DNA of 64,000 nt from Bacteroidales bacterium. Lineage in GTDB: Bacteria; Bacteroidota; Bacteroidia; Bacteroidales; WCHB1-69. The position numbers and the translations under genes were made by a program. The notes under the pieces are model-generated. The model saw nothing but the letters and a program-made list of their open reading frames with translations, was not told the DNA's origin and did not search any database. Of the stretch, positions 51,944 through 60,320 are shown in pieces (positions within the stretch are counted from its first letter, which is position 1; each line of letters begins with the position of its first letter). The stretch lies in assembly GCA_017525505.1 (NCBI GenBank), contig JAFXSR010000017.1, positions 32,961 to 96,960 on the forward strand, in the 5' to 3' direction.

Positions 51944-54900
51944 ATGAAAAAACTTGGGCAAATCATGGTTTTGTTCCTGCTTTTGATAGCGGCAGTGCCT
52001 TTGTATGCCCAGTTTTACAACGGCTCAAAGCTGAGTTTTGGAAAGAACCGGGTACAGCACCAGAAATTCAATTGGGAATACTTCCGGGACACACAATTCG
52101 ACGTTTACTTCTATCCCACAGGTAAAAACCTGGCAGAATATACGCTATACAAAGCGCCACAGTTTATCAGTGAGATTGAGAAAATGCTCAACTTCACCTC
52201 GGAAAAGAAAATCCAATTCATCGTCTATAACACTCAGGCGGATTTCCGGGAATCGAATTTCGCATACGATGACGAGGATTTTTACAATCAAGGCGGTATC
52301 ACCAACATATACGGCACGAAAGTGTATCTGTATTTCGACGGCAGCCATGCCCACTTCGACAAGATGCTGAAAGCCGGCATCATGAATATCTATGCCCACC
52401 TGCTGGTAGAAGGCAGCACTACCGCCTCCAACATGAAATCGAGCTATAAGGGTTCTATGCCCAACTGGTACTACAACGGTCTGTCTTCTTATATCGGGCG
52501 CAACTGGGACAGCGACATCGACGCCCACGTCAAAGATGGCGTACTGAGCCAACGTTATGCCGATTTTGACGAGCTCTCGCCCGTAGATGCCACCTACGCC
52601 GGTCATTCCTTCTGGAAATTCATTGTGGATGAATACGGTGAGAAAGCCATTCCCAACATTCTGCACGTCACCCGTTCCTCAGGCAGCTATGAACGCGCCT
52701 TTTACCTCGTCACCGGCTTGGAATACCGGCAGTTGTTAGCCAATTGGTTCCGATATTACTACATTCTTTACGCCAAAGACCGTGAGAGGAGCATGCCCGA
52801 CGGGAAGGGCGTTTTGAAGCGTCCACACAAATTACGGGACTACAACCAGTTCTGTTTTTCGCCGGATGGTGAAAGTTATGCCTACGCCACCAATGAGGCT
52901 GGACAGGTGAAAATCTGGTTGAAAACCCCGGGGAAGAAAAAAACAATGGTCATTTACCGGAAATACAAAAAAACAGAAGACAACCCGGACCTCAGCTATC
53001 CCTCGCTATGCTGGCATCCCAACGGCAAGATTCTCGCCTTCACCATGGAGGTCAAGGGCCGCTGCTACTATTATCCCTTCGATATTGAAAAACACAAATT
53101 AGGCAAAAGGGTTCTGGTGGATGTAGAGAAAATCACCGACTTCTCCTTTGACCCCGACGGCAAGTTCCTACTGTTCTCAGGTTTCAAAAATGGGCAGTCG
53201 GATATATTCATTTTCAGTCTGTTGGCCAAATCCTATCAAAACATCACCAATGACTTTTACGATGATTGCTTCCCCGTTTTTCTTGACAAAAAACAGATCG
53301 TCTTCTCCTCCAACCGACCGGTAGATTCCATCAAAATCAAGGACCCCTTCTACCTGGCCAAGCCTGTTGACGGATACAATCTGTTTCTGTATCGCTATGG
53401 TCAAAAGGATGAAAAACTCCTGCAGATCACCCATTCCAACCATGTGAACAACATCCAGGCACAGGCGGTAAGTCCACGGGAAGTGCTGTATTTGAGCGAT
53501 GAAAATGGCATTTATAATCAGCAATTGGCCCGTTTGGACAGCAGTATCAGCAAAATTGACACCATCATCCACTACGGCTATTTCGCCCGCCTGTCACACC
53601 TCAGCGACAACTATTACAGCATTATTGAACAAAGTTATAATCCCGCATCTGGACAAAGCGGAAGCATAATCCTGTATGACAAAGTCAAACGAATCTATAT
53701 CACCCCATTGGCATCACCCTTGCACCAGCAGGAGCTAAGCGCTTCCAGCATCAAGGCGCAAATACTGAAAGAGCAACAAATCAAAGACAGCCTTGCCAAC
53801 GTCAAACCGGAAAAGAAAAAGGAGAACGAGGCGAAACACGGTTTTTACCAATTCAGGAAAAGTGATTTGGTCAAAAGAACTGTGACGGAGGAAGATAGTG
53901 TGAGCAACACCGGCATTAAAAAAGGCATTCAAGAGGATGTGCTTTCCAAAGGCTTTGAATATGTACATCCCATCTCCAAAAACTATTACACACAGTACAC
54001 TGTAAACAAGGTTGTCACACAAGCTGACTATGGTTTTCTGAACACCACCTACCAGCAATTTACCAGCAGCACGAATCCCATTTACCTCAACACCGGAATC
54101 AACGCCTTGTTCATGGTAGGTATCCACGACCTGTTTGAAAATCATCGTATCACAGGCGGTTTCAGGCTTGGTCTGGACTTTCAGAGCAACGAATTCATGA
54201 TCAGCTACGAGAACCTCTCGCGAAGGGTGGATCACCAAATTGTTTTTTACAGACAATCTATCAGCTCGAACAACAGCTATTACGTGTACCGGCAGCGGGC
54301 CAACAGTTTGTTTTACATCATCAAACTTCCCTTCGACAAATTCAACAGCATCCGTTTCACCCTGACCGGAAGACTGGAAACCAACATTTTAGGCAGCACA
54401 AACGACGCCTCACTCAAAGCAGCCAACGAATGGCATGTATGGGCAGGTGCCAAAATAGAATACATTTTCGACTCTTCCAAGGAATTATACACTAATCTGT
54501 GGAAAGGTAGCAAAATCAAGTTGTTTGCCGAATACCAGCAGCGGGTGGAGAAAGAGACGAAGAATCTGTTTGTCATAGGTTTCGACATCCGCAAATCGGT
54601 GAAGGTCTATAAGAACATGACCTGGGCCACACGACTGGCAGCCAGCACCAATTTCGGGCAATCGCGCTTGGTGTATTACATGGGAGGGGTGGACAACTGG
54701 ATTGGTGCCAAATTCAACAGAGACATCTGGGTGGATGTCAGCAAGGACTATGCCTACCAGACTTTGGCCACCAACATGCACGGTTTTGAGCAGAACATTC
54801 GCAACGGCACCTCGTTTATCGTGCTGAACACGGAATTGCGCATTCCATTCATCCAGCTCATCGCAGGGCATAAAGTGCGCCTTAACTTCTTCAACTCCAT

Positions 54901-55174
54901 GCAATTGCTTTTGTTTGGCGACTTTGGCACCGCCTGGACGGGTATCACGCCCTATTCGGAAGACAACTGCCTATACACCCGCTATGTCATCAACGGTCCC
55001 ATCACCGCCAAGATCAAGCGGCAGGTGGAACCCTTTGTGGGCGGTTTCGGCTTAGGCCTGCGGGTCAGCGTTTTCGGTTACTTCCTGCGTTTCGACTACG
55101 CCTGGGGTGTCGAAGACTACAAAATATACAACCCCAAAGGTATGTTTAACTTCTCAATAGGGTTGGATTTTTAA
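51944..55174 (+). CDS. Large envelope protein: peptidase-like N-terminus, TolB-like propeller, C-terminal beta-barrel-like region
   Basis: A 1076-residue exported protein with a signal peptide (MKKLGQIMVLFLLLIAAVPLYAQ). Residues about 40-270 resemble a basic-secretory or gluzincin-like peptidase fold, but the usual His-Glu-x-x-His is replaced (YAHLLVEGS), so it is probably inactive. Residues about 300-600 have TolB/PD40 beta-propeller style (FCFSPDGESYAYATNEAG, DFSFDPDGKFLLFSGFKNG). The last 350 residues have alternating aromatic strands ending in FNFSIGLDF, as in outer-membrane barrels. Such proteins are found in Bacteroidota but their job is not established. It has its own promoter. Confidence 0.72.
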   Translation: MKKLGQIMVLFLLLIAAVPLYAQFYNGSKLSFGKNRVQHQKFNWEYFRDTQFDVYFYPTGKNLAEYTLYKAPQFISEIEKMLNFTSEKKIQFIVYNTQADFRESNFAYDDEDFYNQGGITNIYGTKVYLYFDGSHAHFDKMLKAGIMNIYAHLLVEGSTTASNMKSSYKGSMPNWYYNGLSSYIGRNWDSDIDAHVKDGVLSQRYADFDELSPVDATYAGHSFWKFIVDEYGEKAIPNILHVTRSSGSYERAFYLVTGLEYRQLLANWFRYYYILYAKDRERSMPDGKGVLKRPHKLRDYNQFCFSPDGESYAYATNEAGQVKIWLKTPGKKKTMVIYRKYKKTEDNPDLSYPSLCWHPNGKILAFTMEVKGRCYYYPFDIEKHKLGKRVLVDVEKITDFSFDPDGKFLLFSGFKNGQSDIFIFSLLAKSYQNITNDFYDDCFPVFLDKKQIVFSSNRPVDSIKIKDPFYLAKPVDGYNLFLYRYGQKDEKLLQITHSNHVNNIQAQAVSPREVLYLSDENGIYNQQLARLDSSISKIDTIIHYGYFARLSHLSDNYYSIIEQSYNPASGQSGSIILYDKVKRIYITPLASPLHQQELSASSIKAQILKEQQIKDSLANVKPEKKKENEAKHGFYQFRKSDLVKRTVTEEDSVSNTGIKKGIQEDVLSKGFEYVHPISKNYYTQYTVNKVVTQADYGFLNTTYQQFTSSTNPIYLNTGINALFMVGIHDLFENHRITGGFRLGLDFQSNEFMISYENLSRRVDHQIVFYRQSISSNNSYYVYRQRANSLFYIIKLPFDKFNSIRFTLTGRLETNILGSTNDASLKAANEWHVWAGAKIEYIFDSSKELYTNLWKGSKIKLFAEYQQRVEKETKNLFVIGFDIRKSVKVYKNMTWATRLAASTNFGQSRLVYYMGGVDNWIGAKFNRDIWVDVSKDYAYQTLATNMHGFEQNIRNGTSFIVLNTELRIPFIQLIAGHKVRLNFFNSMQLLLFGDFGTAWTGITPYSEDNCLYTRYVINGPITAKIKRQVEPFVGGFGLGLRVSVFGYFLRFDYAWGVEDYKIYNPKGMFNFSIGLDF

Positions 55175-55189
55175 AAATTCGAAAGACCT

Positions 55190-55951
55190 CTACCCTACTC
55201 TCCGCACCACCCGGATGCTGAGCTCAAAAAGGAGGTATAAAGGGATAGTTACAAGAATAAGGGTCATGACATCTGGCGGGGTAATGACTGCCGCTGCCAG
55301 CATGATAACGATAAAGGCATGCTTGCGGTATTTGGAAAGCATTTCAGCATTGATGACACCCAACTTACCTAGGAAGAAAGCAATGACAGGCAATTGAAAC
55401 ACCAATCCCATGACTAATGTGAGCGAGACAAATGTGCTGATATAAGAATCCAACGTGATGTTACTCACCACTTGAGTTGAGACGCTGTATGTTCCTAAGA
55501 AACGGAAAGAGATAGGGAAAAGCACAAAGTAGCTCATCAACACTCCAAGTATGAAGAGCAAATAAATAATGACGGCCACCTGCACCGAATATTTACGCTC
55601 GTTTTCATAAAGTGCTGGGGAAATAAAACGAAATAATTCAATCAATATATAGGGAGACGCTCCTAACAAACCTAAATAGCAAGCCGTGGTGATATGTTTC
55701 ATAAACTGGCTTGACAAATCCGTGGCAATCATATCCACATGGAACTCCTGAAAATGGAAGTCAAAGCCCATAGCCTGAATAGCACGCTCTATCCAACGAT
55801 AGGTGCAGAAATCCCATTGACTGGGAGCAAGAAGCAGCTGCCAGGTATAATCCTTGAAACAAAATACACCTATAGCGATAGCACCAGCTACCGCCAGGAC
55901 TCGGAAGAGCATTTTGCGGAGAACCTCCAAATGCCCTCCAAAAGTCATCAT
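55190..55951 (-). CDS. tatC: Sec-independent protein translocase TatC
   Basis: The polytopic receptor for twin-arginine signal peptides. The cytoplasmic N-terminus MTFGGHLEVLRKMLFR is the conserved TatC start, followed by six helices. ATACYLGLLGASPYILIELFRFISPALYENERKY-type loops and AAAVITPPDVMTLI are typical. I set the start at 55951 (253 residues, normal length), 19 bases after the tatA stop. Upstream in-frame ATGs (56005, 56032, 56092) would overlap tatA and only add a hydrophilic tail. It is the last gene of the minus-strand run that also encodes twin-arginine precursor peptides. Confidence 0.93.
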   Translation of the reverse strand: MMTFGGHLEVLRKMLFRVLAVAGAIAIGVFCFKDYTWQLLLAPSQWDFCTYRWIERAIQAMGFDFHFQEFHVDMIATDLSSQFMKHITTACYLGLLGASPYILIELFRFISPALYENERKYSVQVAVIIYLLFILGVLMSYFVLFPISFRFLGTYSVSTQVVSNITLDSYISTFVSLTLVMGLVFQLPVIAFFLGKLGVINAEMLSKYRKHAFIVIMLAAAVITPPDVMTLILVTIPLYLLFELSIRVVRRVG

Positions 55952-55970
55952 TTGACCGTCATTCGCCGCG

Positions 55971-56234
55971 CTATCGGTTTCTGTCCTTGCCTGTTCCGTC
56001 TGCATCGTTTCCGTCTGGCTGGAATCGTTCATCCTCTTTTTCTTCATCCTGTTCGCCTTCATGTTGCTCGGGATTCTCAGGCATAGGCTCATTCATGCCC
56101 TTTTTGAAACTTTGCACGCCTTGTCCCAAACCTTTCATCATTTCAGGGAGTTTCTTTCCTCCAAAGAGCAGCAGTGCAATCCCACCGATGAGCAGGAGTT
56201 CCGTCGTGCCGATAAATAACAAAGGTATTGCCAT
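55971..56234 (-). CDS. tatA: Sec-independent translocase subunit TatA
   Basis: An 87-residue single-helix protein with a helix at about residues 5-24, then the conserved [23 protein letters not shown] amphipathic region, and an acidic C-terminal tail. TatA oligomers form the conduit for folded twin-arginine substrates. No TatB is present next to it, as is common in systems where TatA does both jobs. It lies 132 bases downstream of a gene for a twin-arginine peptide on the same strand, and 19 bases ahead of tatC. I see no clear promoter in the 132-base gap. Confidence 0.93.
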   Translation of the reverse strand: MAIPLLFIGTTELLLIGGIALLLFGGKKLPEMMKGLGQGVQSFKKGMNEPMPENPEQHEGEQDEEKEDERFQPDGNDADGTGKDRNR

Positions 56235-56366
56235 AACTAAGCCGTTACTAAAAAGATTTCACTTGTGTCGAAATTGACCTCCCAATGGTCATTCTCAGGG
56301 GATTCCCATTGGTATTTTGTTGCCATTCTGTCCCACCAATTCTGGAACTTGGAGCTGTTCTCTCTA

Positions 56367-56678
56367 TCAATAAACTACTCTACCTGCATTTGAATAATCG
56401 CTATAATTATTGTAGTCGTTATAATTACTATAGTCGTTATAATTATTATAGTCCCTATAATTACTATAATTAGAATAGTCATTATGATTTGAATAGTTGC
56501 GATAATTTGAATAATCATTATAACACCTATCAACATAATTGCTATTTGAACTACTTAATCTGGTATTGTTCGCCAGTGTGTTCACGCCAGGAGACATTGA
56601 TGCTACGACCACAACCATAGCTGTTTTGGCCATTCTTTTAAGAGCATCACGTCTTGAAATATTTTCTTTTTGTTCCAT
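56367..56678 (-). CDS. Candidate RiPP precursor B: twin-arginine leader plus Tyr-x-(Asn/Asp) triplet array
   Basis: A 103-residue peptide. Residues 1-37 form a leader with Ser8-Arg9-Arg10-Asp-Ala-Leu-Lys and a hydrophobic stretch (MVVVVASM), ending Leu-Ala-Asn. After a Ser/Asn-rich linker and one YVD, residues 53-97 are 15 consecutive triplets, 14 of type Tyr-x-Asn/Asp and one His-Asn-Asp; the middle residue varies (S, R, N). A single Cys52 precedes the array. The pattern fits the aromatic-x-polar motif of radical SAM three-residue cyclophanes. It is 66 bases downstream of its paralogue and ahead of tatA. The modification is inferred. Confidence 0.75.
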   Translation of the reverse strand: MEQKENISRRDALKRMAKTAMVVVVASMSPGVNTLANNTRLSSSNSNYVDRCYNDYSNYRNYSNHNDYSNYSNYRDYNNYNDYSNYNDYNNYSDYSNAGRVVY

Positions 56679-56743
56679 AATAATACTTTTTTGACTTATA
56701 ATATTAGAATCAGCGATATTTACAAGAACTTTACCAGCACTTT

Positions 56744-57001
56744 TTAGTGGCAGTCGGTATAATCGCGATAATTCGTATAATTTTCATAATTAGAGTAATT
56801 GTTATAATTATAATAATCCGAATAGTTACCGTAATTTTTGTAATTATTATAATTTTTGTAATCATTATGGTTCCAATATGAACTTGGATCATTTGCTAGT
56901 ACGTCCACATTAGAAAACACTGAAGCAAATGCTACAACTATAGCAGTTTTTGACATTCTTTTTAGCGCATCACGTCGGGAAATGTTTTCTTTGTTTTCCA
57001 T
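56744..57001 (-). CDS. Candidate RiPP precursor A: twin-arginine leader plus Tyr-x-(Asn/Asp) triplet array
   Basis: An 85-residue paralogue of precursor B. The leader (residues 1-37) is nearly the same, with Ser8-Arg9-Arg10-Asp-Ala-Leu-Lys-Arg-Met. The core (42-83) is 14 uninterrupted triplets: 13 Tyr-x-Asn/Asp and one His-Asn-Asp, followed by Cys84-His85. Middle residues are W, K, N, G, S, Y, E, T and R, while positions 1 and 3 do not vary beyond this rule. Tyr and Asn codons are mixed, so the pattern is kept at protein level. The start is ATG 57001, where the two leaders begin to match. It lies 23 bases after the radical SAM gene. Confidence 0.78.
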   Translation of the reverse strand: MENKENISRRDALKRMSKTAIVVAFASVFSNVDVLANDPSSYWNHNDYKNYNNYKNYGNYSDYYNYNNYSNYENYTNYRDYTDCH

Positions 57002-57024
57002 GATAATGTTTTTTATGTTAATAA

Positions 57025-58119
57025 TTATGTGTATTTCAATCCTGTTATCGGCTCGAAGTACTTCTTTAGAAAATACTTCGTAGAATAACACCATTCCGAT
57101 TTAGTTTGTATATTCCCACTAACATTCCATCCGTCTAAAGGACAGCCACCATGACATATCGGGAAATATTCACATCCTTTACATTCACCATTCAATAATA
57201 CTTTATCTCTCTCCTGAAGCGCTTTACGATATGGATGGTTAAAAGCTTCTTCGACAGACATGTTTTTAATGTTGCCAGTGTTAAACAAATCCCATTCTGA
57301 TGATCTGCCACAATGGGATAATTCACCAGAGGGTCCGATGTAAAGATGTGAGTAAGCACAATTGGAATCACTACAAACAAGTCCTCTATTTGTTCTCGTA
57401 TACTTCTCGTAATATGATTCAAATGGGTCAACTCGACTTAAGGCTTTGCGCCTCTTCCACCATTCAGGACATATTTGACCCAAAAAGTCAGCAAATTCCT
57501 TAGCAGAGATCAGCACATTATTGGGATCCTCATGATTAATACCATATACGGCATGGATGTTAAAACCTCTACAACAAGAAAAGTTATGAAGAAGGTTAAA
57601 TACTTCTAAAGGTTTATCCAGAACCTGTCGTGTGACAACATATATAAATCCCCAATACATGTTGTTCTCCTCAAGAAGTTCAATGCCTTTGAAAAATTTC
57701 TCGTTATATAATTTACTATCTCGATTTTCCCCAAGACCTCGTATACCTTTGTATGGTTCATATGATGTCCCAATCATTGACATCCCCATTTCTTTAAAAA
57801 CATCGATTAAATCTTGGTTAAGAAGGGTAAGATTAGATTGAACATTGAATTCAATTCGCTCACGAGTTGAACTACAATGCTTTTTTAAATACTCCAAAAC
57901 CTTTCTATAGAATTGACTACCCACAATGCAAGGTTCACCACCATGCCATATTATCATCATTCTTTCATTAGGAAATTTTTTCAAATAATCATGCACTTTA
58001 GACAACACTAACTCCAACAAGTCATAAGTTATCGTTAGCGGTTTTTTTCGCCGGATAACATTACAATAAATGCAATTGGAATTACAGGCTTCGGTTTCCT
58101 TGAAAATTATTGTTGGCAT
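57025..58119 (-). CDS. Radical SAM/SPASM peptide maturase B
   Basis: A 364-residue radical SAM enzyme. Cys12-x3-Cys16-x2-Cys19 (EACNSNCIYCNV) binds the catalytic 4Fe-4S cluster and WHGGEP is the SAM-binding GGE motif. The C-terminal SPASM region has cysteines in GLVCSDSNCAYS, LSHCGRSSE and CKGCEYFPICHGGCP plus a final Cys, enough for auxiliary clusters. It resembles the anSME-like/peptide maturase group that includes cyclophane-forming enzymes. It lies directly upstream of the two triplet-repeat peptides and 1 base after the neighbouring SPASM-like gene, so it is the best candidate to modify them. Confidence 0.88.
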   Translation of the reverse strand: MPTIIFKETEACNSNCIYCNVIRRKKPLTITYDLLELVLSKVHDYLKKFPNERMMIIWHGGEPCIVGSQFYRKVLEYLKKHCSSTRERIEFNVQSNLTLLNQDLIDVFKEMGMSMIGTSYEPYKGIRGLGENRDSKLYNEKFFKGIELLEENNMYWGFIYVVTRQVLDKPLEVFNLLHNFSCCRGFNIHAVYGINHEDPNNVLISAKEFADFLGQICPEWWKRRKALSRVDPFESYYEKYTRTNRGLVCSDSNCAYSHLYIGPSGELSHCGRSSEWDLFNTGNIKNMSVEEAFNHPYRKALQERDKVLLNGECKGCEYFPICHGGCPLDGWNVSGNIQTKSEWCYSTKYFLKKYFEPITGLKYT

Positions 58120-58120
58120 A

Positions 58121-58951
58121 TCAGAAAAGCATTTCGTGAATTATAGACATCGTTTCTTTACAATCTTCAAAATGTTTTTTGTAGAAGCCTGCACATATTT
58201 TAAAGTTTGAACATTTGCTACACTCATCTTCGGCATCAAAATGATTGTAAAAACGCAACTTTTTATATTCCATAGAAATGTCCGAATAGTTTATTTGGGA
58301 GAGAGCTTCAACCGAATTACAAAGTTGTTTTTGTGATTCCGAGAATTCGCCTTCAAGATATACTCCACCGTCTATACAAATATGAGCAAAAGTATCCGGC
58401 GCACAAAAATAAAATTTGTTGAGATCAACGTATTTAACCCTCTTATCGTGAATTTCTTGTTGGATGAATCCGAAAGGTTCTATTTGTGCGTGTGGGACTG
58501 GCGACAAATAAGAGTAAGTCGCTAATTCTATAAATGTATCTTTATCAATCACATTTTCACAATCAAGTTTTACTCCAGACTTATATCCACAAGATGAGAG
58601 AATCTTTAGCAAAGTTACAAGATTTGGAGTTTCGGCAGAAAATAGATATGTGATGATAGGAGTGAGCTCCTGATTCTCCAATGGTTTTAAAGATTTAATG
58701 AGCGATAGCATGTCTCCATTAAAAGTGCAGTTAATATACAAATTAATGGTAGGTTTAATATTCATATTTAGCAGAGTAACAACTTCAATGTTATTCAATT
58801 CACACAGAATTGATATACATTGGTCATTATCTTTTGCAATCTCTAATGCTTTTTGAATTTGGTCAACATCTCCAACTCTTAAAACAAATCGATAGTTTGA
58901 AATATTTAATTGGAAATATAACTCAATGGGAATTATTAGAATTGGTTTCAT
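58121..58951 (-). CDS. SPASM-like protein lacking the radical SAM cysteine motif (pseudo-rSAM)
   Basis: A 276-residue protein. Its length and secondary structure pattern suggest a partial radical SAM-like barrel, but there is no Cys-x3-Cys-x2-Cys. The C-terminus has CSKCSNFKICAGFYKKHFEDC, like the last part of a SPASM domain, and an earlier FYFCAPDTFAHICIDGGVYLEG segment. Proteins of this kind ('pseudo-rSAM') accompany true maturases in some Bacteroidales peptide systems. It sits between two real radical SAM genes with 1-base gaps on each side. A role in binding substrate or partner is inferred. Confidence 0.75.
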   Translation of the reverse strand: MKPILIIPIELYFQLNISNYRFVLRVGDVDQIQKALEIAKDNDQCISILCELNNIEVVTLLNMNIKPTINLYINCTFNGDMLSLIKSLKPLENQELTPIITYLFSAETPNLVTLLKILSSCGYKSGVKLDCENVIDKDTFIELATYSYLSPVPHAQIEPFGFIQQEIHDKRVKYVDLNKFYFCAPDTFAHICIDGGVYLEGEFSESQKQLCNSVEALSQINYSDISMEYKKLRFYNHFDAEDECSKCSNFKICAGFYKKHFEDCKETMSIIHEMLF

Positions 58952-58952
58952 A

Positions 58953-59909
58953 TTATTTATTATTCATTACGTGAGAGACACAACCGGCTGTACATAATCC
59001 ATTTTTACGATAATTACAGGATGTGCAACCTTCATATATCCCCACATTATTTCTCATTTCCTTCATTTTTTCATTATAGAAGTCGTCAATTTCTCGTATT
59101 GAATCAAATTCAAAAACACTTCTTTTATTGAAGCTGGACAAGGGAAAACAACTCCATACGGACATATCCGGGCCAATATCTATGGCAGGACCGCATTTAA
59201 ATACAAGTCGACCATTAGACCAAAGGAACATTTTGCCTAATTGCTCTTCTGTAAAAATACATAAAGGGAAACCACAATCAAATCCAACTTCAACATTTTC
59301 TTCCTTATATTTCTCATAGAAAAACGAAAGTTTTTCCGCTATTTTGGGGAAATCAACAGGAGAAATGCAATGGTTCGGTTGGTTGGGAATAGGGTGCGCT
59401 AAACCGAGACGGATGTGATTTTTTAGTTTATACTTTTTTATATACTCAAACAGAAAGTCAAAGGAGAAGTCTAATTCATAGATATTAAAGCTTAATGTGG
59501 TGCGTTCTCCAAAGGTCTCTAAAAATTTTATTACTTTGGGGATCTCGTGAGCTGGAGATTTTGTCGGGTCATTAACATTGCAGATAAACTGAAATTCAAG
59601 GCCTTTATCTGCCATTCCTTCTTTAATAACCTCAAATTTTTTATCTGTTGTAATTCCACTAGTAAAAATTGAAGAATGAATTCTTCGTTTAGAGAGGTAG
59701 TTCACAAATTCTGAAAAATGCGGATGAAGAAGAGGTTCTCCTCCCAATAATGACATATGGTGAATCCCAGACTTTAAGAAGAAGTCTGCAAGATAAATGA
59801 GATTGTCCCAAGAAAGCATGTCTTTTGGAGACACTTCTCCCATATATTTTTGTGCAAAACAATAAGGACAAGACCTTACACATAGTTGAGTTAGAAGTAC
59901 ATTTGCCAT
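58953..59909 (-). CDS. Radical SAM/SPASM-like peptide maturase A
   Basis: A 318-residue radical SAM protein with Cys10-x3-Cys14-x2-Cys17 (QLCVRSCPYCF) and SLLGGEPLLHP as the SAM-binding motif. The C-terminal region has cysteines in VFKCGPAIDIGP, SVWSCFPLSSF and CTSCNYRKNGLCTAGC, consistent with an auxiliary-cluster SPASM/Twitch domain. It is the promoter-proximal gene of the peptide cluster, one base upstream of the pseudo-rSAM gene. Together with maturase B it may act on different steps or different residues of the precursors. No protease or dedicated transporter gene is seen between it and tatC. Confidence 0.87.
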   Translation of the reverse strand: MANVLLTQLCVRSCPYCFAQKYMGEVSPKDMLSWDNLIYLADFFLKSGIHHMSLLGGEPLLHPHFSEFVNYLSKRRIHSSIFTSGITTDKKFEVIKEGMADKGLEFQFICNVNDPTKSPAHEIPKVIKFLETFGERTTLSFNIYELDFSFDFLFEYIKKYKLKNHIRLGLAHPIPNQPNHCISPVDFPKIAEKLSFFYEKYKEENVEVGFDCGFPLCIFTEEQLGKMFLWSNGRLVFKCGPAIDIGPDMSVWSCFPLSSFNKRSVFEFDSIREIDDFYNEKMKEMRNNVGIYEGCTSCNYRKNGLCTAGCVSHVMNNK

Positions 59910-59917
59910 AATAACAG

Positions 59918-59943
59918 CATTAACATTTAATGTTGCAAAGATG
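59918..59943 (-). promoter_or_regulatory. Possible promoter and operator of the peptide cluster
   Basis: Minus-strand CATCTTTG (59936-59943) is one base from the -7 consensus. Between it and the ATG is the palindrome CATTAA(CAT)TTAATG (59918-59932), a possible operator. Both are weak on their own. Confidence 0.35.
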
Positions 59944-60009
59944 CAATTATTTTATTTGTTATTAGTATTTTACATGTGTCAGTATTGTTTCAAAAACGCG
60001 ACAATTTCG

Positions 60010-60234
60010 TCACACTTCCTTTGTGGAAAGGATAGCGGAATACTCTGTGAAAAAATCCCGCCCGAGCAATTCTGAAATGCGTAACAGCAACTGCGTATCG
60101 ATGCTGTAACTGTCGAATATACGATAGCAGGCACGACGATGAAGGTTCAGTTGTTTAGCTAACCACGTCACTGTACGGCCCTGAGTACGCAACTCCTCTT
60201 GTATGATATGACCGATATGGATAGGTTGACCCAT
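60010..60234 (-). CDS. Small XRE-like helix-turn-helix protein
   Basis: A 74-residue DNA-binding protein of a type common in Bacteroidales: IHIGHIIQEELRTQGRTVTWLAKQLNLHRRACYRIF followed by SIDTQLLLRISELLGRDFF. The helix-turn-helix is at about residues 20-42. I use the ATG at 60234, which gives the usual length; the frame stays open to 60309, where it would run into a hairpin (60302-60320). It lies about 100 bases upstream of the peptide cluster on the same strand, so it could regulate that cluster, but nothing in the sequence proves it. Confidence 0.75.
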   Translation of the reverse strand: MGQPIHIGHIIQEELRTQGRTVTWLAKQLNLHRRACYRIFDSYSIDTQLLLRISELLGRDFFTEYSAILSTKEV

Positions 60235-60301
60235 GATGTCTGCAATTTTTGGGCGATTGCGGTTCATCGGCACACGGGTCTTCGTCAGGACACAAAAAAA
60301 C

Positions 60302-60320
60302 GTGGACATTCATTGTCCAC
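60302..60320. repeat. Hairpin upstream of the XRE gene
   Basis: GTGGACA pairs with TGTCCAC around a five-base loop. It may be an operator or part of the larger palindrome next to it. Confidence 0.5.

Noticed and set aside
56285..56473. A Tyr/Asn-rich frame on the plus strand opposite precursor B
   Set aside because: The repeat is nearly self-complementary in base content, so the opposite strand also reads Tyr/Asn. It lacks the twin-arginine leader that is shared by the two minus-strand peptides.
56367..57001. Low-complexity prion-like or structural Tyr/Asn protein unrelated to radical SAM enzymes
   Set aside because: Not excluded, but strict triplet spacing, a paralogue pair, a shared leader and tight linkage to radical SAM genes make a maturation substrate more likely.
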